A stretch of 64,000 nucleotides of DNA from assembly GCA_964473465.1 (NCBI GenBank), contig CAYYPE010000010.1, forward strand, positions 57,696 to 121,695, written 5' to 3'. Below the pieces are notes generated by a model that saw nothing but the letters and a program-made list of their open reading frames with translations, was not told where the DNA came from and ran no database searches. This DNA is from CALHRB01 sp964473465. GTDB taxonomy: Bacteria; Bacteroidota; Ignavibacteria; Kapaibacteriales; UBA2268. Position numbers and translations under genes: made by a program. Shown here piece by piece: positions 36,556 to 44,789 of the stretch (the stretch's first letter is position 1; every line of letters begins with the position of its first letter).

Positions 36556-39500
36556 CTATTCTATAATTTTAACTTCTACTCTTCGGTTTTTGGCTCTTCC
36601 CTGAGGAGTTTTATTATCCCCTAAGGGATAAAGAGCACCATGACCCGAGGAATAGAGCCGGTTGAGAGGTATGCCTTTCCTGAAAATATAGCCCACCACT
36701 TCCTTTGCCCGTTGTTCCGAAATTCTCATATTTTCCTCCAGAGAGCCAAAATTATCCGAATGTCCGTCAATTTGTGCTTTAGCCTCAGGATGTTCGAGCA
36801 GATATTTTGCGATCTTATCAAGCTCCTTCTGCATTGGTATAGAGAGCCATGTCCATTTCGATTCCTTGTAGAACAAATTAACCTGCGGAACCCCTTCATT
36901 GCCCGATGATTTTGAGCCCTTCAATTTCTCGTTAAGTTTGATATCGGAGTGCTTTCCATTGCCGTTTACCAAAGTATCAATCATAATCTCTTCCTGCGGA
37001 ACGATAGGCGTCGAAATCGTATCAATCCTTATTCTTAGCCTATCCCTTTCCTTGTTATCAATCAGGACAAAATCCAGACCTTCGATGAAATCCCCTGTCT
37101 TGGTGCTTTTCACCGTGAAACGTTTAACGGTATCCTCCTGATGAACATCTAGAATGGCACATTGCAGCGAATCCACCCACGCAATATAATTTCCGGGCAT
37201 CAGTCCCATTTTGTAGAAGCTCCCATCCGAGAAAACCGGCTGAGTTTCGTGGTAGCTGGAATCCTCTCTCATAATATGAATCTTAACCCCAGCTTGTCCT
37301 TCTTTTCTTCCGCCCTTTTCCCTGAAAACATTCCCCTCGATAATACCGGAAATGTAGCATGGAATATTTATTGATTTGAATTTATTAGGTTCAGAAATAA
37401 ATGAGAACTCACTAAATTTCGGTATAATTAACGGATTCTTGATTGAACTTTGATCAATTGAAATATTATATTGCTCATAAGGGTATAAATTATTAAAATA
37501 AGTAGCATTATCTTTAACTTTTCTTGAAGCTCTATTTCCAAGTATATTGACTTTTACATTTTCAACCAATGTTTCACCTTCATCAAATGCATTATTATCA
37601 TTTTCATCAATGAATAATTTAACAATTGCAGAATTTGTACCTAATGATCTGTAAATTGGATTGGTTAAATTTAGATCCCAATTCTCTGTATCAATACCAA
37701 TTATTCCATTTATGGAATGAGAGTAGTTATAGTAATCTTTAGACAAAGAGAGATCTGAAGAACTTCTTATTAAATCAAAATCTATTCTTAAGTTCAACTG
37801 AAATGATGAAACATTAAAAATCATGTCCTTGATATATCGAATATTCAAAGAAGAATTATTGTTAATACTTTGATCGAAACTAATCTGTAGCTGACTAATA
37901 CTATTATTATCAATATTGTAACTCAGACTTGAACCTAACCTTGAACTGGTTAAAAATTTTGATCTGAAAAGAGAGGATATGGAAAAACTAGCAGATATTA
38001 AATTTTTTTGAAAAAGATCTGTTATGAAATTACTTGACGATGAATATGTGTAGCTCAAATCAATATTAACAGGATGATATCTAAAAGACAATCTTGTTGA
38101 AAAATAATCATCTAATTTGTTATTAAACCATAGTCTTTTCCCAGTAAAATTGAAGTAGAATAATGAATTAAAAATTCTTGGTGAATTTGCATTAACAGAT
38201 AACTCATAATCAGATCCTATATTATTGTATATTGATTTACCCTCAAATTTAGAAACTTTTAATTCATAATTACCTCTGTCTAGCGGCCAATACCTCAGTT
38301 TAACTGTATTTGCCAAATTATGATAATATTCATGGCTCAAGTATAAGTTCCTTAAAACAGCTATTGACAAGTTATTTATTAACTCTATTTGTGATGTTGA
38401 TTCATATTTTTTGATACTTATTGAATTACTGAGCCAATTAAATATTCCAAATGAGAATCTACCTTCTAACATTTTTCTGTTTAAAGTCTGTCTTGACTCA
38501 CCTACATTAATGAAATATTTAAATTCACCCGGTTTCATTATTTCGGGTGGAATCTGAACAACGGTTTGCTTATTCAAATATTCACCCCTATCTCCATAAA
38601 ACCTTAATTCAAAATTAGAGAAACCATAATTGATTGGTAATGTAAAACTATAGTATCCATTTATATCAGTTAATGTATGAGAATATAAAAATCCATCTTT
38701 ATACAATTCAACTTGCCAATTTGGATTAATCCTATCTTCAATGATAAAATTACTAAAAAAAGATGGATAATGATCTCTTTCATTTGTTAATTGAATCCCA
38801 AAAAACTGCTCTGATGGTATGCTACTCATTCTGAGACTATTTGTTGAAATATCGCCGATGCTGACATTCCTTAATATTTCATTATTACCAAAATAATATC
38901 TCCACCTTCCTCTCAATTGATTTATGTTATTTAAATTCTTATTATGGTAATAACCATTATACCCTAAAGAGATATCCCCCCCAAATATCTCGAAATCCAA
39001 ATTTGTGCTATAAGAGATTGACTTGTTATCATGTTTATCAATGGATCCTCTTATATTATAGTCCAATAATCCAAAGCTTAATATATTTCTATCCTTATCA
39101 AAAAGTAAAGGAAAATTTTTTTCTCCTCCATCATTTGTATTAATAAAGCTATATTGTTTATATCTTAGATATGCTTTATAAATTGGTAATTCATCGTTTG
39201 TTTTTAACTTTGCAATCAATTCTTTAAACGATATTTCAACTTCCCAATTAAATATGTCTTTAAAAACTGAAGGTAAAACATATACCTCCAATTCATCATA
39301 AAGTAATTTACTAACATCAATCAGAAAGCTTCTATTATTTATATTAACATTTCCTTCCTTGAAGGCAATTTTGAATTTCGCAGATTGGTCAATATAAAAT
39401 CCTGTGACTTCATGATTCTTGTAGTCAATTTTATTATAAATTTTTAGGTAATTTAATATTTCATAAAAAGGAAGATAAATTTGTTCTTGGTAAAACTTTA

Positions 39501-39649
39501 TTAATATGTCACGTCTGAAGATTCCTTTATATATAAGTTTTACAACTCCGTCATTTATTCCATCGGGTAATTTGAATGCTCTTTCTTGCTGACTATAGAT
39601 TGGCAAAAAAAAATATTAAAATAAAAATTATGTATGCTTTTTTCAACAC
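36556..39649 (-). CDS. usher-like outer-membrane protein fused to an OmpA domain (frame broken in the signal peptide)
   Basis: The body encodes over 1000 residues. An N-terminal domain (about 20-135) is followed by an usher-like region: WRYYFGNNEILRNVSIGDIS, then WQVELYKDGFLYSHTLTDIN, YSFTLPINYGFSNFELRFYG and IPPEIMKPGEF. A long beta-barrel-like stretch, an SdrD-like domain (IDENDNNAFDEGETL), a carboxypeptidase-regulatory-like segment and an OmpA peptidoglycan-binding domain (DGHSDNFGSLEENMRISEQR) follow. The body has no good start: upstream in its frame is a stop. From GTG at 39649 another frame encodes MLKKAYIIFILIFF, half a signal peptide; removing one T from the nine-T tract joins it to LPIYSQ-QERAF (about 1030 residues). 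It starts 10 nt after the chaperone stop. Confidence 0.75.
39605..39613 (-). repeat. nine-T homopolymer in the usher signal peptide
   Basis: Nine T residues on the coding strand lie at codons 13-15 of the signal-peptide frame. The signal peptide and the usher body are in register only if the tract is 8 (or 11) long. It is either a slippage hot spot or a base-calling error. Confidence 0.8.
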
Positions 39650-39659
39650 TTAATTATTA

Positions 39660-40484
39660 TCAATCAATAATAAAGTTAAATTCTTGTTTTTTTTCTTTGA
39701 ATGGTATTCTCCTCTCTTCGGGTATATCACTTCTATCTGTTGAATATACCATCTCAATTTTATATTTACCTTTTGGAAGAAGATTCCGATCAATGGATAT
39801 TCTCTTTCTTGATTGAACGTAGAAGGAAATGAATTCCTCTGATTCAAGCAATTCCTTGCCTTTGTCGTCATAAATTTTATACTTCATTTTTCCCCAGAAA
39901 GGGGAGTTTCCTGAAACTTCTACATTAAAAAATAAATTAATATAAATTGAATCTAATGTGAGTTTAGCGAAGTCAAAGTCTATATTTGTTAAAAGATTCC
40001 CAGTCTGATAAAAAATCGATGAAACCATTTTTGTTTTTAAGGATATAGACGCAGTTACTCTATCATTATTAATTGTATCAATTTGCTTTGTAATAGGATT
40101 AGATATCGCTGAAAACCTTGTATAATATGTACCATCTTCAAAATTTGGTACATTTCTTAGAAAGATTCTAACTATTTGTGATTCTTTTGGCGGTATTATT
40201 AATTTTGGGGGGAAAATTTTTATGTATGGGGCTAACGAAAACTTAATTCTATCGGTAGTATCAGAATATATATCTTTCCTATTTCCTGAAGAATCATATC
40301 CGATGTAACCAAATGATGCTTCCATTTCAATTTCTCGTATTTCATTTGAAGTATTACTGATTGTTAATTCAGTTGATCTAGTATCATTACTTATAAATGA
40401 AGCTGGTGGGTAAATGCTTATTTGAGCTTCAGAAAAATAATAAATTAATAGGTAACAAACTATTATGGTTAATATTTTTTTCAT
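39660..40484 (-). CDS. PapD-like periplasmic pilus chaperone
   Basis: The product has 274 residues with a signal peptide (to about residue 20, SEAQ) and the two-domain chaperone layout. The first immunoglobulin-like domain starts with ISIYPPASFISNDTRSTELTISNTSNEIREIEM and has the I-x-I-x-P-K strand (LIIPPKESQIVRIFLRN) that donates the G1 beta-strand to pilin subunits. The second domain is lower in similarity. It lies directly before the usher-like gene (10 nt) and after the two pilin-like genes, the order expected of chaperone-usher systems. Confidence 0.78.
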   Translation of the reverse strand: MKKILTIIVCYLLIYYFSEAQISIYPPASFISNDTRSTELTISNTSNEIREIEMEASFGYIGYDSSGNRKDIYSDTTDRIKFSLAPYIKIFPPKLIIPPKESQIVRIFLRNVPNFEDGTYYTRFSAISNPITKQIDTINNDRVTASISLKTKMVSSIFYQTGNLLTNIDFDFAKLTLDSIYINLFFNVEVSGNSPFWGKMKYKIYDDKGKELLESEEFISFYVQSRKRISIDRNLLPKGKYKIEMVYSTDRSDIPEERRIPFKEKKQEFNFIID

Positions 40485-40563
40485 TATTCTTTCTTAATGA
40501 ATTATACCTTTTCAATTATCGAATTTATTTTCTGTTTATTAAGTTTTTCAACAAAATAAATTT

Positions 40564-40591
40564 AAGGAACGGTATTTTTATACCGTCCCTT
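40564..40591 (-). promoter_or_regulatory. intercistronic hairpin between pilin-like gene and chaperone gene
   Basis: AAGG-A-ACGGTA pairs with TACCGT-C-CCTT (10 bp plus one mismatch, 6-nt loop). No T run follows, so it is more likely an RNA-stabilising or partially terminating stem that keeps the pilin message more abundant than chaperone and usher. Confidence 0.55.
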
Positions 40592-40615
40592 AATGATTTT
40601 AATAATATGCTGTCT

Positions 40616-41122
40616 TTAGAATGATGTCAATTCAGCATTTACAACCATCTGAAAAGTCTTTTGACCTGCGGTTATACCGCTAGCTGGTATAGTCAATTTA
40701 GTCACTTTACATTTAAAATACACAATTGCATCGCAAACTCCTCCCGAGCTTGATGGCAGTGTTATAGGTTCATTTAATAATTCTACATTTAAAGCTTTAT
40801 CAATATAACCACTGCCCATATTAACTGACCAAACAAATTCAATTAATACACCGTGATCTTCTTTAGTTGTTGTTGTACTAACGTTAAATCCCATTCCTGC
40901 TCCACCTTCCAGAGTGTATTCCTGCTCATTTTCTGTGAAATTTGTATAAGTTCCACCAATAAAGAAATCTCCAAGAATTACTGTTTTATCTGATGGTAAT
41001 AGCTGAGGGATACATACAACATTAGCATTAAATGAATTGGATTTGTAATCGTTATAGCCGAATTGTGCATTTACTGTTGAATATAAAGCAACCATTGCTA
41101 ATAATATCAGTATTTTTTTCAT
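40616..41122 (-). CDS. small exported pilin-like protein B
   Basis: The product has 168 residues with a signal peptide (KKILILLAMVALYSTVNAQ) and a predicted all-beta mature domain. It shares with its neighbour the pattern F-x-A-N-V-x-C-x-P, then LGDFFIGG, a glycine-rich GGAGMGF and an alternating hydrophobic last strand (FQMVVNAELTSF). Such a strand is what a PapD-like chaperone would bind. Cysteines lie in VVCIP, GVCDA and YFKC. The fold may be related to DUF4402-type secreted domains; that is a weak impression. The chaperone follows after 131 bp. Confidence 0.6.
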   Translation of the reverse strand: MKKILILLAMVALYSTVNAQFGYNDYKSNSFNANVVCIPQLLPSDKTVILGDFFIGGTYTNFTENEQEYTLEGGAGMGFNVSTTTTKEDHGVLIEFVWSVNMGSGYIDKALNVELLNEPITLPSSSGGVCDAIVYFKCKVTKLTIPASGITAGQKTFQMVVNAELTSF

Positions 41123-41151
41123 TTTTTCAATTATTAATTTTAAAAAATAAA

Positions 41152-41643
41152 TTAATAGTTAGATAATGTTGCAGTTACTTTAACAGTTACTTGCTGTTGA
41201 CCAGTTGCTATAAATGTTGCTGCGGTCAATGTATAAGTAAATGTTTTTGTTTGTTCACAATCAGTCCCTTGTAATATAACATTATCATCTTCATCCCAGT
41301 CCCATGATCCTGTATATGATGAAATACCAGTGGTTGCGCTTTCAGAAAAATCAACATCAAATGTCTGTGGATTTGTATTTGCTCCTTGACCCCCTTTTAG
41401 GGTAAAAGTAATAGCTTCTGACCCAGAAAATGAAGTATTAATAAAGAAATTGCCCAAGCCAACATCATTGCTACCGGTTAAGCTTGGTTGGCAAAAAACA
41501 TTTGCTTGAAAATTATTTTGTGCATCATCACTCCATAAAATTATAGCTGGTGCTGCCCATGCATATGTTCCAAAAAGAACTAAAACTGCGAGAATTGCAA
41601 ATAACTTTTTCATAGTAAACTCCTTTAAAAAAAAATTAAACAA
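41152..41643 (-). CDS. small exported pilin-like protein A
   Basis: From ATG at 41614 (MKKLFAILAVL) or an alternative start at 41643 the product has 153-163 residues. The signal peptide ends in AWA. The mature part is all-beta, with NFQANVFCQPSL, VGLGNFFINTSFSG, TLKGGQGANTN and a terminal alternating strand (QVTVKVTATLSNY). It is a clear paralogue of the next gene, 29 bp downstream. A good ribosome site (AAAGGAG) precedes 41614, which supports that start. I infer that it is the first subunit of a chaperone-usher-like fibre; no pilin family is recognised with certainty. Confidence 0.6.
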   Translation of the reverse strand: MFNFFLKEFTMKKLFAILAVLVLFGTYAWAAPAIILWSDDAQNNFQANVFCQPSLTGSNDVGLGNFFINTSFSGSEAITFTLKGGQGANTNPQTFDVDFSESATTGISSYTGSWDWDEDDNVILQGTDCEQTKTFTYTLTAATFIATGQQQVTVKVTATLSNY

Positions 41644-41669
41644 AAATGATTAAAATATAGAAATAAGGC

Positions 41670-41693
41670 AATGTTCGTTTTTATAAGAACATT
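41670..41693. promoter_or_regulatory. inverted repeat upstream of the pilin-like genes
   Basis: AATGTTC-N10-GAACATT is a perfect 7-bp dyad about 56 bp upstream of the ATG at 41614. Placement and symmetry suit an operator or a 5'-leader stem. Confidence 0.4.
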
Positions 41694-41705
41694 ATTCCGA
41701 TGTTG

Positions 41706-41734
41706 CAGACAGTCTGAAAATTTACGGCTGTCTG
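41706..41734. repeat. inverted repeat in the leader region
   Basis: CAGACAG-N15-CTGTCTG is a perfect 7-bp dyad beside the AATGTTC repeat. The surrounding 41700-41920 stretch is richer in G+C than neighbouring gaps and has no supportable gene. Confidence 0.35.
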
Positions 41735-41898
41735 AAGCTCTTCCGAAATCCCTTGCGGGATCCCCATCATTGAGGCAAAGGTTATTTTCTAAGGGAAAAG
41801 CGAACTTTGTGGCTCTGAATTTCCTGTAACCTTAGCTTCAAAATTTCAAAGAACACGCTTGTCGTCCACTTCAATCCGCTGTTTCTCGGGTGGTACCA

Positions 41899-41922
41899 GT
41901 CCCGATAAAGCGAATGCGGGAC
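41899..41922 (-). promoter_or_regulatory. hairpin just after a T9SS gene
   Basis: GTCCCG-N12-CGGGAC is a perfect 6-bp stem starting 5 nt after the stop of the LamG/T9SS gene. No T run follows, so it is a possible 3'-end stabilising stem rather than a standard terminator. Confidence 0.4.
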
Positions 41923-41927
41923 ATTGT

Positions 41928-44630
41928 TTATTTATTTAAAATTACTTTCCCGGTTTGAACAAAGTCTGCTCCGGTAACCTTATACAGGTACATACCCGAA
42001 CTAAGGGAAGTACCATCAATTGTAAAATCATGAACACCCTTGTTCAACAGACCTGCAAAAATTGTTTGAATGCGACTACCATGTGCATCAAACAATTCAA
42101 TTAAAACATACTGCTGTGCATCTATATATACTCCAAAAGAAGTTCTGGTTGCAAAAGGATTAGGAAATGCTTCGCTAACTTGCTTGCCCACGGGGGAGAT
42201 GACTTCGTTGAAAACCAACCAATCCCCATCAGTTTCTTTAGGAGTAGAAGGATAAGCCGGGACCGGAAATGTATAACCCGATCCAAGTAGATTTCCTAGA
42301 ATATTATAATAACCATTTAAGTCTTCTTCTACTAACAATTCGTTGAACAACCAAACCCCACCAATATAACCACCAAAATGATCAGAATATGTTGAACCAA
42401 TGCTATAATCATAATATGCAGTCCTGCAAGCACCGCCTATTCCAGACCAATCTTCAGCATCTTTAGTTATCCCTTTGAATGACACCCAGTCTGACCATGT
42501 GGGGAGAGATCCGCCTGATTTACTCACAGAAACACGAAACTTCAGATTTTCGCTGTCGAACTGAAGATTTGCCAGATAGATGCTGTTTCTGTCTAATGGA
42601 TAAAAGCTTGGATTATTTCCATTATACTGTATATAAACCCTTTCGAATCGGTTCCAGATGCCATAGCAAAGATAACCTTTGGAAATGTAGATATTGAATC
42701 CTGAAAGAGGACCGCCGAATTCGCAAATTGTCTGTCTTCCATCCGAATAATATGGCACAGGATCAGGTGGATTTTGATTAATACTGGCACCCACTTTGAA
42801 CTCTACCAAAAGAGTTTTGGAGGTAAAGGATTCAGCTTCGTCATCTTCCGGATCAGCAGGATTCCATTTATTAGTAACTCCCGAGGTAATTTCCTTATGA
42901 TATGGACTTTCCATAATGTCTGAATATCCATATTTATCCGGGGCATAATCAAATTCGAATTTAATACCCGGACGATACTCCCCAAAGACTGCTTTTTCGA
43001 ATTTTGGCTGCCTATTCAAGTTAGTCATAACGGCATCTTCTTTTATTGATGTCATATCAGGAAGCGTTTTAACTGGTGTTCCATTTGTATTAATTCCATC
43101 GCCATTGTTATCAGTTGCTTCAATAGGGTCGAGATCAAGAACTAATGTTGGTTCGAAATCTTGCGTGCAAGAACTAATTCTAAGCTCTGGATCACTTGGA
43201 TAATATGCAAACAAAGTTGCTTGCTCAAGCGGCGTCAAAGCTCTATTGAAGGCATATACTTCATCAATCATTCCTTTGAAGCCTCTGTTTGGGTCCTGGC
43301 TGTTTCTGTAACCTATTCTCATATTGGCATTATTAATCATGGTCTGAACCGTTGTGCCATTATATCTGCAACCACTTGCATTTGCCCCATCAATGTATAC
43401 AATCAAGTCCTTTGGATCCGCTTTTTTGAGAACAGGATCATAATTTTTTCCTGTATAGGTTGCAACGACAAAATGCCAGTTACCATCTCCCCAACCATTG
43501 GAATTCCCATTTTTATTTGCAACCTGATTGGAACCATTATACCAATATGTATTATTAGTGCCGGGTACATCCAATACGACTGCTTTGCCAGACCAGGTAT
43601 CATTCAAATCGAACCGGATACCTGCAACGGTATTCCCCGGGCAATACGTACCGAAGTTTCCTGCTCCTAATCCCCAACCTCTGAAATCTTGCGAAGGTGG
43701 GCTCATTTTGCAGATAAAATCACCAAAATTGCCCCAAGGAGTGAACTTCACCCATGCTGCAACTGTGAATGGTTTATCAAAGGCAAAATTGAACTCGCTT
43801 ACGTTACCGATGTCAACCAGATTATTACCATTAAAATTCAAGCCGCCATCATTAAAGCCCTGAACTCTTTGTGCACCAACTATTAGACCATCGTAATTCT
43901 TTGCTCCTTCGTCAAATGCTATATTACCCTGACATTCATCGAAGGGCCAGTAAGAAATTTTTGATAATGGGTTGCTCGATGTATTATAAATTTGCTGAAA
44001 AATTTGATTTAACCATAAATATTCGCCCTGAGCTGGGTTATCCGGCTGATTAACGGGTCTGTCATAATTGTTACACCACCATTTGCTCCCATCCCAATGA
44101 ATTGCACAAAAGTTTTTCAGTTCTTTATTTCCGGGATGGCTCTTTGTGTCATAAGCAGCAAAATAGAAAGTCATTTTTTTAGCTTTGTTTGCATCCTTGA
44201 AATAGAGATTGAAGTAGAAATTATCTGTCCTCCAATATCCTGTTGAGGGAGCAACCGCTTCGAACATCTTGCCGTTATTCGTAAGGACTGTCCATCCTCT
44301 TCCATGAACATCATAAAAACAAGCATCTGTACCTATTCCAGTTCCAATATAAAATTCATTTTCGGTAACTGGATATTCTCCGTTTTTGTTGTGATGTTCA
44401 TTCATGTCACCGTTAAGCTCTGTTTTCATCCACACCTTGAAGTAATCAAAATGCTGATAAAAATTCTCTTCGTAGAATGTTTGATACCAACCTGCACCTA
44501 AAGTAACATCACCTATTTTTCCATCATTTAAAATAATAGGGTTTGTTTCTTCATAGTCAATACTCATTAAGTTCTGAGAAAACAATGAGAAAATTGTAAG
44601 AATTAATGCTATAGTAAGAATATTTTTCAT
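41928..44630 (-). CDS. secreted LamG protein with shared C-terminal domain and T9SS sorting domain
   Basis: The product has 900 residues: a signal peptide (ending near residue 23), an N-terminal region of about 190 residues, a LamG/concanavalin-type domain (about 220-480; SYWPFDECQGNIAFDE to FKGMIDEVYAFNRAL), a domain of about 280 residues shared with the two upstream genes (DGRQTICEFGGPLSGFNIYI, CYGIWNRFERVY, AYYDYSIGSTYSDHFGG), and a type A sorting domain (AFPNPFATRTSFGVYI, GMYLYKVTGADFVQTGKVIL). LamG domains bind glycans or proteins. Third of three tandem paralogues; 284 bp separate it from the pilin-like genes. Confidence 0.87.
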   Translation of the reverse strand: MKNILTIALILTIFSLFSQNLMSIDYEETNPIILNDGKIGDVTLGAGWYQTFYEENFYQHFDYFKVWMKTELNGDMNEHHNKNGEYPVTENEFYIGTGIGTDACFYDVHGRGWTVLTNNGKMFEAVAPSTGYWRTDNFYFNLYFKDANKAKKMTFYFAAYDTKSHPGNKELKNFCAIHWDGSKWWCNNYDRPVNQPDNPAQGEYLWLNQIFQQIYNTSSNPLSKISYWPFDECQGNIAFDEGAKNYDGLIVGAQRVQGFNDGGLNFNGNNLVDIGNVSEFNFAFDKPFTVAAWVKFTPWGNFGDFICKMSPPSQDFRGWGLGAGNFGTYCPGNTVAGIRFDLNDTWSGKAVVLDVPGTNNTYWYNGSNQVANKNGNSNGWGDGNWHFVVATYTGKNYDPVLKKADPKDLIVYIDGANASGCRYNGTTVQTMINNANMRIGYRNSQDPNRGFKGMIDEVYAFNRALTPLEQATLFAYYPSDPELRISSCTQDFEPTLVLDLDPIEATDNNGDGINTNGTPVKTLPDMTSIKEDAVMTNLNRQPKFEKAVFGEYRPGIKFEFDYAPDKYGYSDIMESPYHKEITSGVTNKWNPADPEDDEAESFTSKTLLVEFKVGASINQNPPDPVPYYSDGRQTICEFGGPLSGFNIYISKGYLCYGIWNRFERVYIQYNGNNPSFYPLDRNSIYLANLQFDSENLKFRVSVSKSGGSLPTWSDWVSFKGITKDAEDWSGIGGACRTAYYDYSIGSTYSDHFGGYIGGVWLFNELLVEEDLNGYYNILGNLLGSGYTFPVPAYPSTPKETDGDWLVFNEVISPVGKQVSEAFPNPFATRTSFGVYIDAQQYVLIELFDAHGSRIQTIFAGLLNKGVHDFTIDGTSLSSGMYLYKVTGADFVQTGKVILNK

Positions 44631-44673
44631 ATAACTTTAATATTTTTTTATATAATAAACTATCAATAAAATC

Positions 44674-44744
44674 GGATAAAGCTCCCGAGCATGAAAAAAC
44701 GTGAGAAAAACGCATATTCTGGAGTCTCCCCCGGGGCTTTATCC
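44674..44744 (-). promoter_or_regulatory. structured leader or intercistronic RNA element
   Basis: GGATAAAGC at one end pairs with GCTTTATCC at the other (9 bp); after one mismatch, CCCG/CGGG extends it by 4 bp, enclosing about 43 nt. It lies between two T9SS genes, 44 bp before the ATG of the downstream one. It is either a stabilising stem or a leader element; no known riboswitch is recognised. Confidence 0.45.
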
Positions 44745-44789
44745 TGTTAACTATCAATTTTAAAAGAACTATTCAATCAAGAACAAAAT

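Noticed and set aside
43161..43670. 169-codon plus-strand open frame
   Set aside because: Antisense to the LamG/T9SS gene with no start context or recognisable domain.
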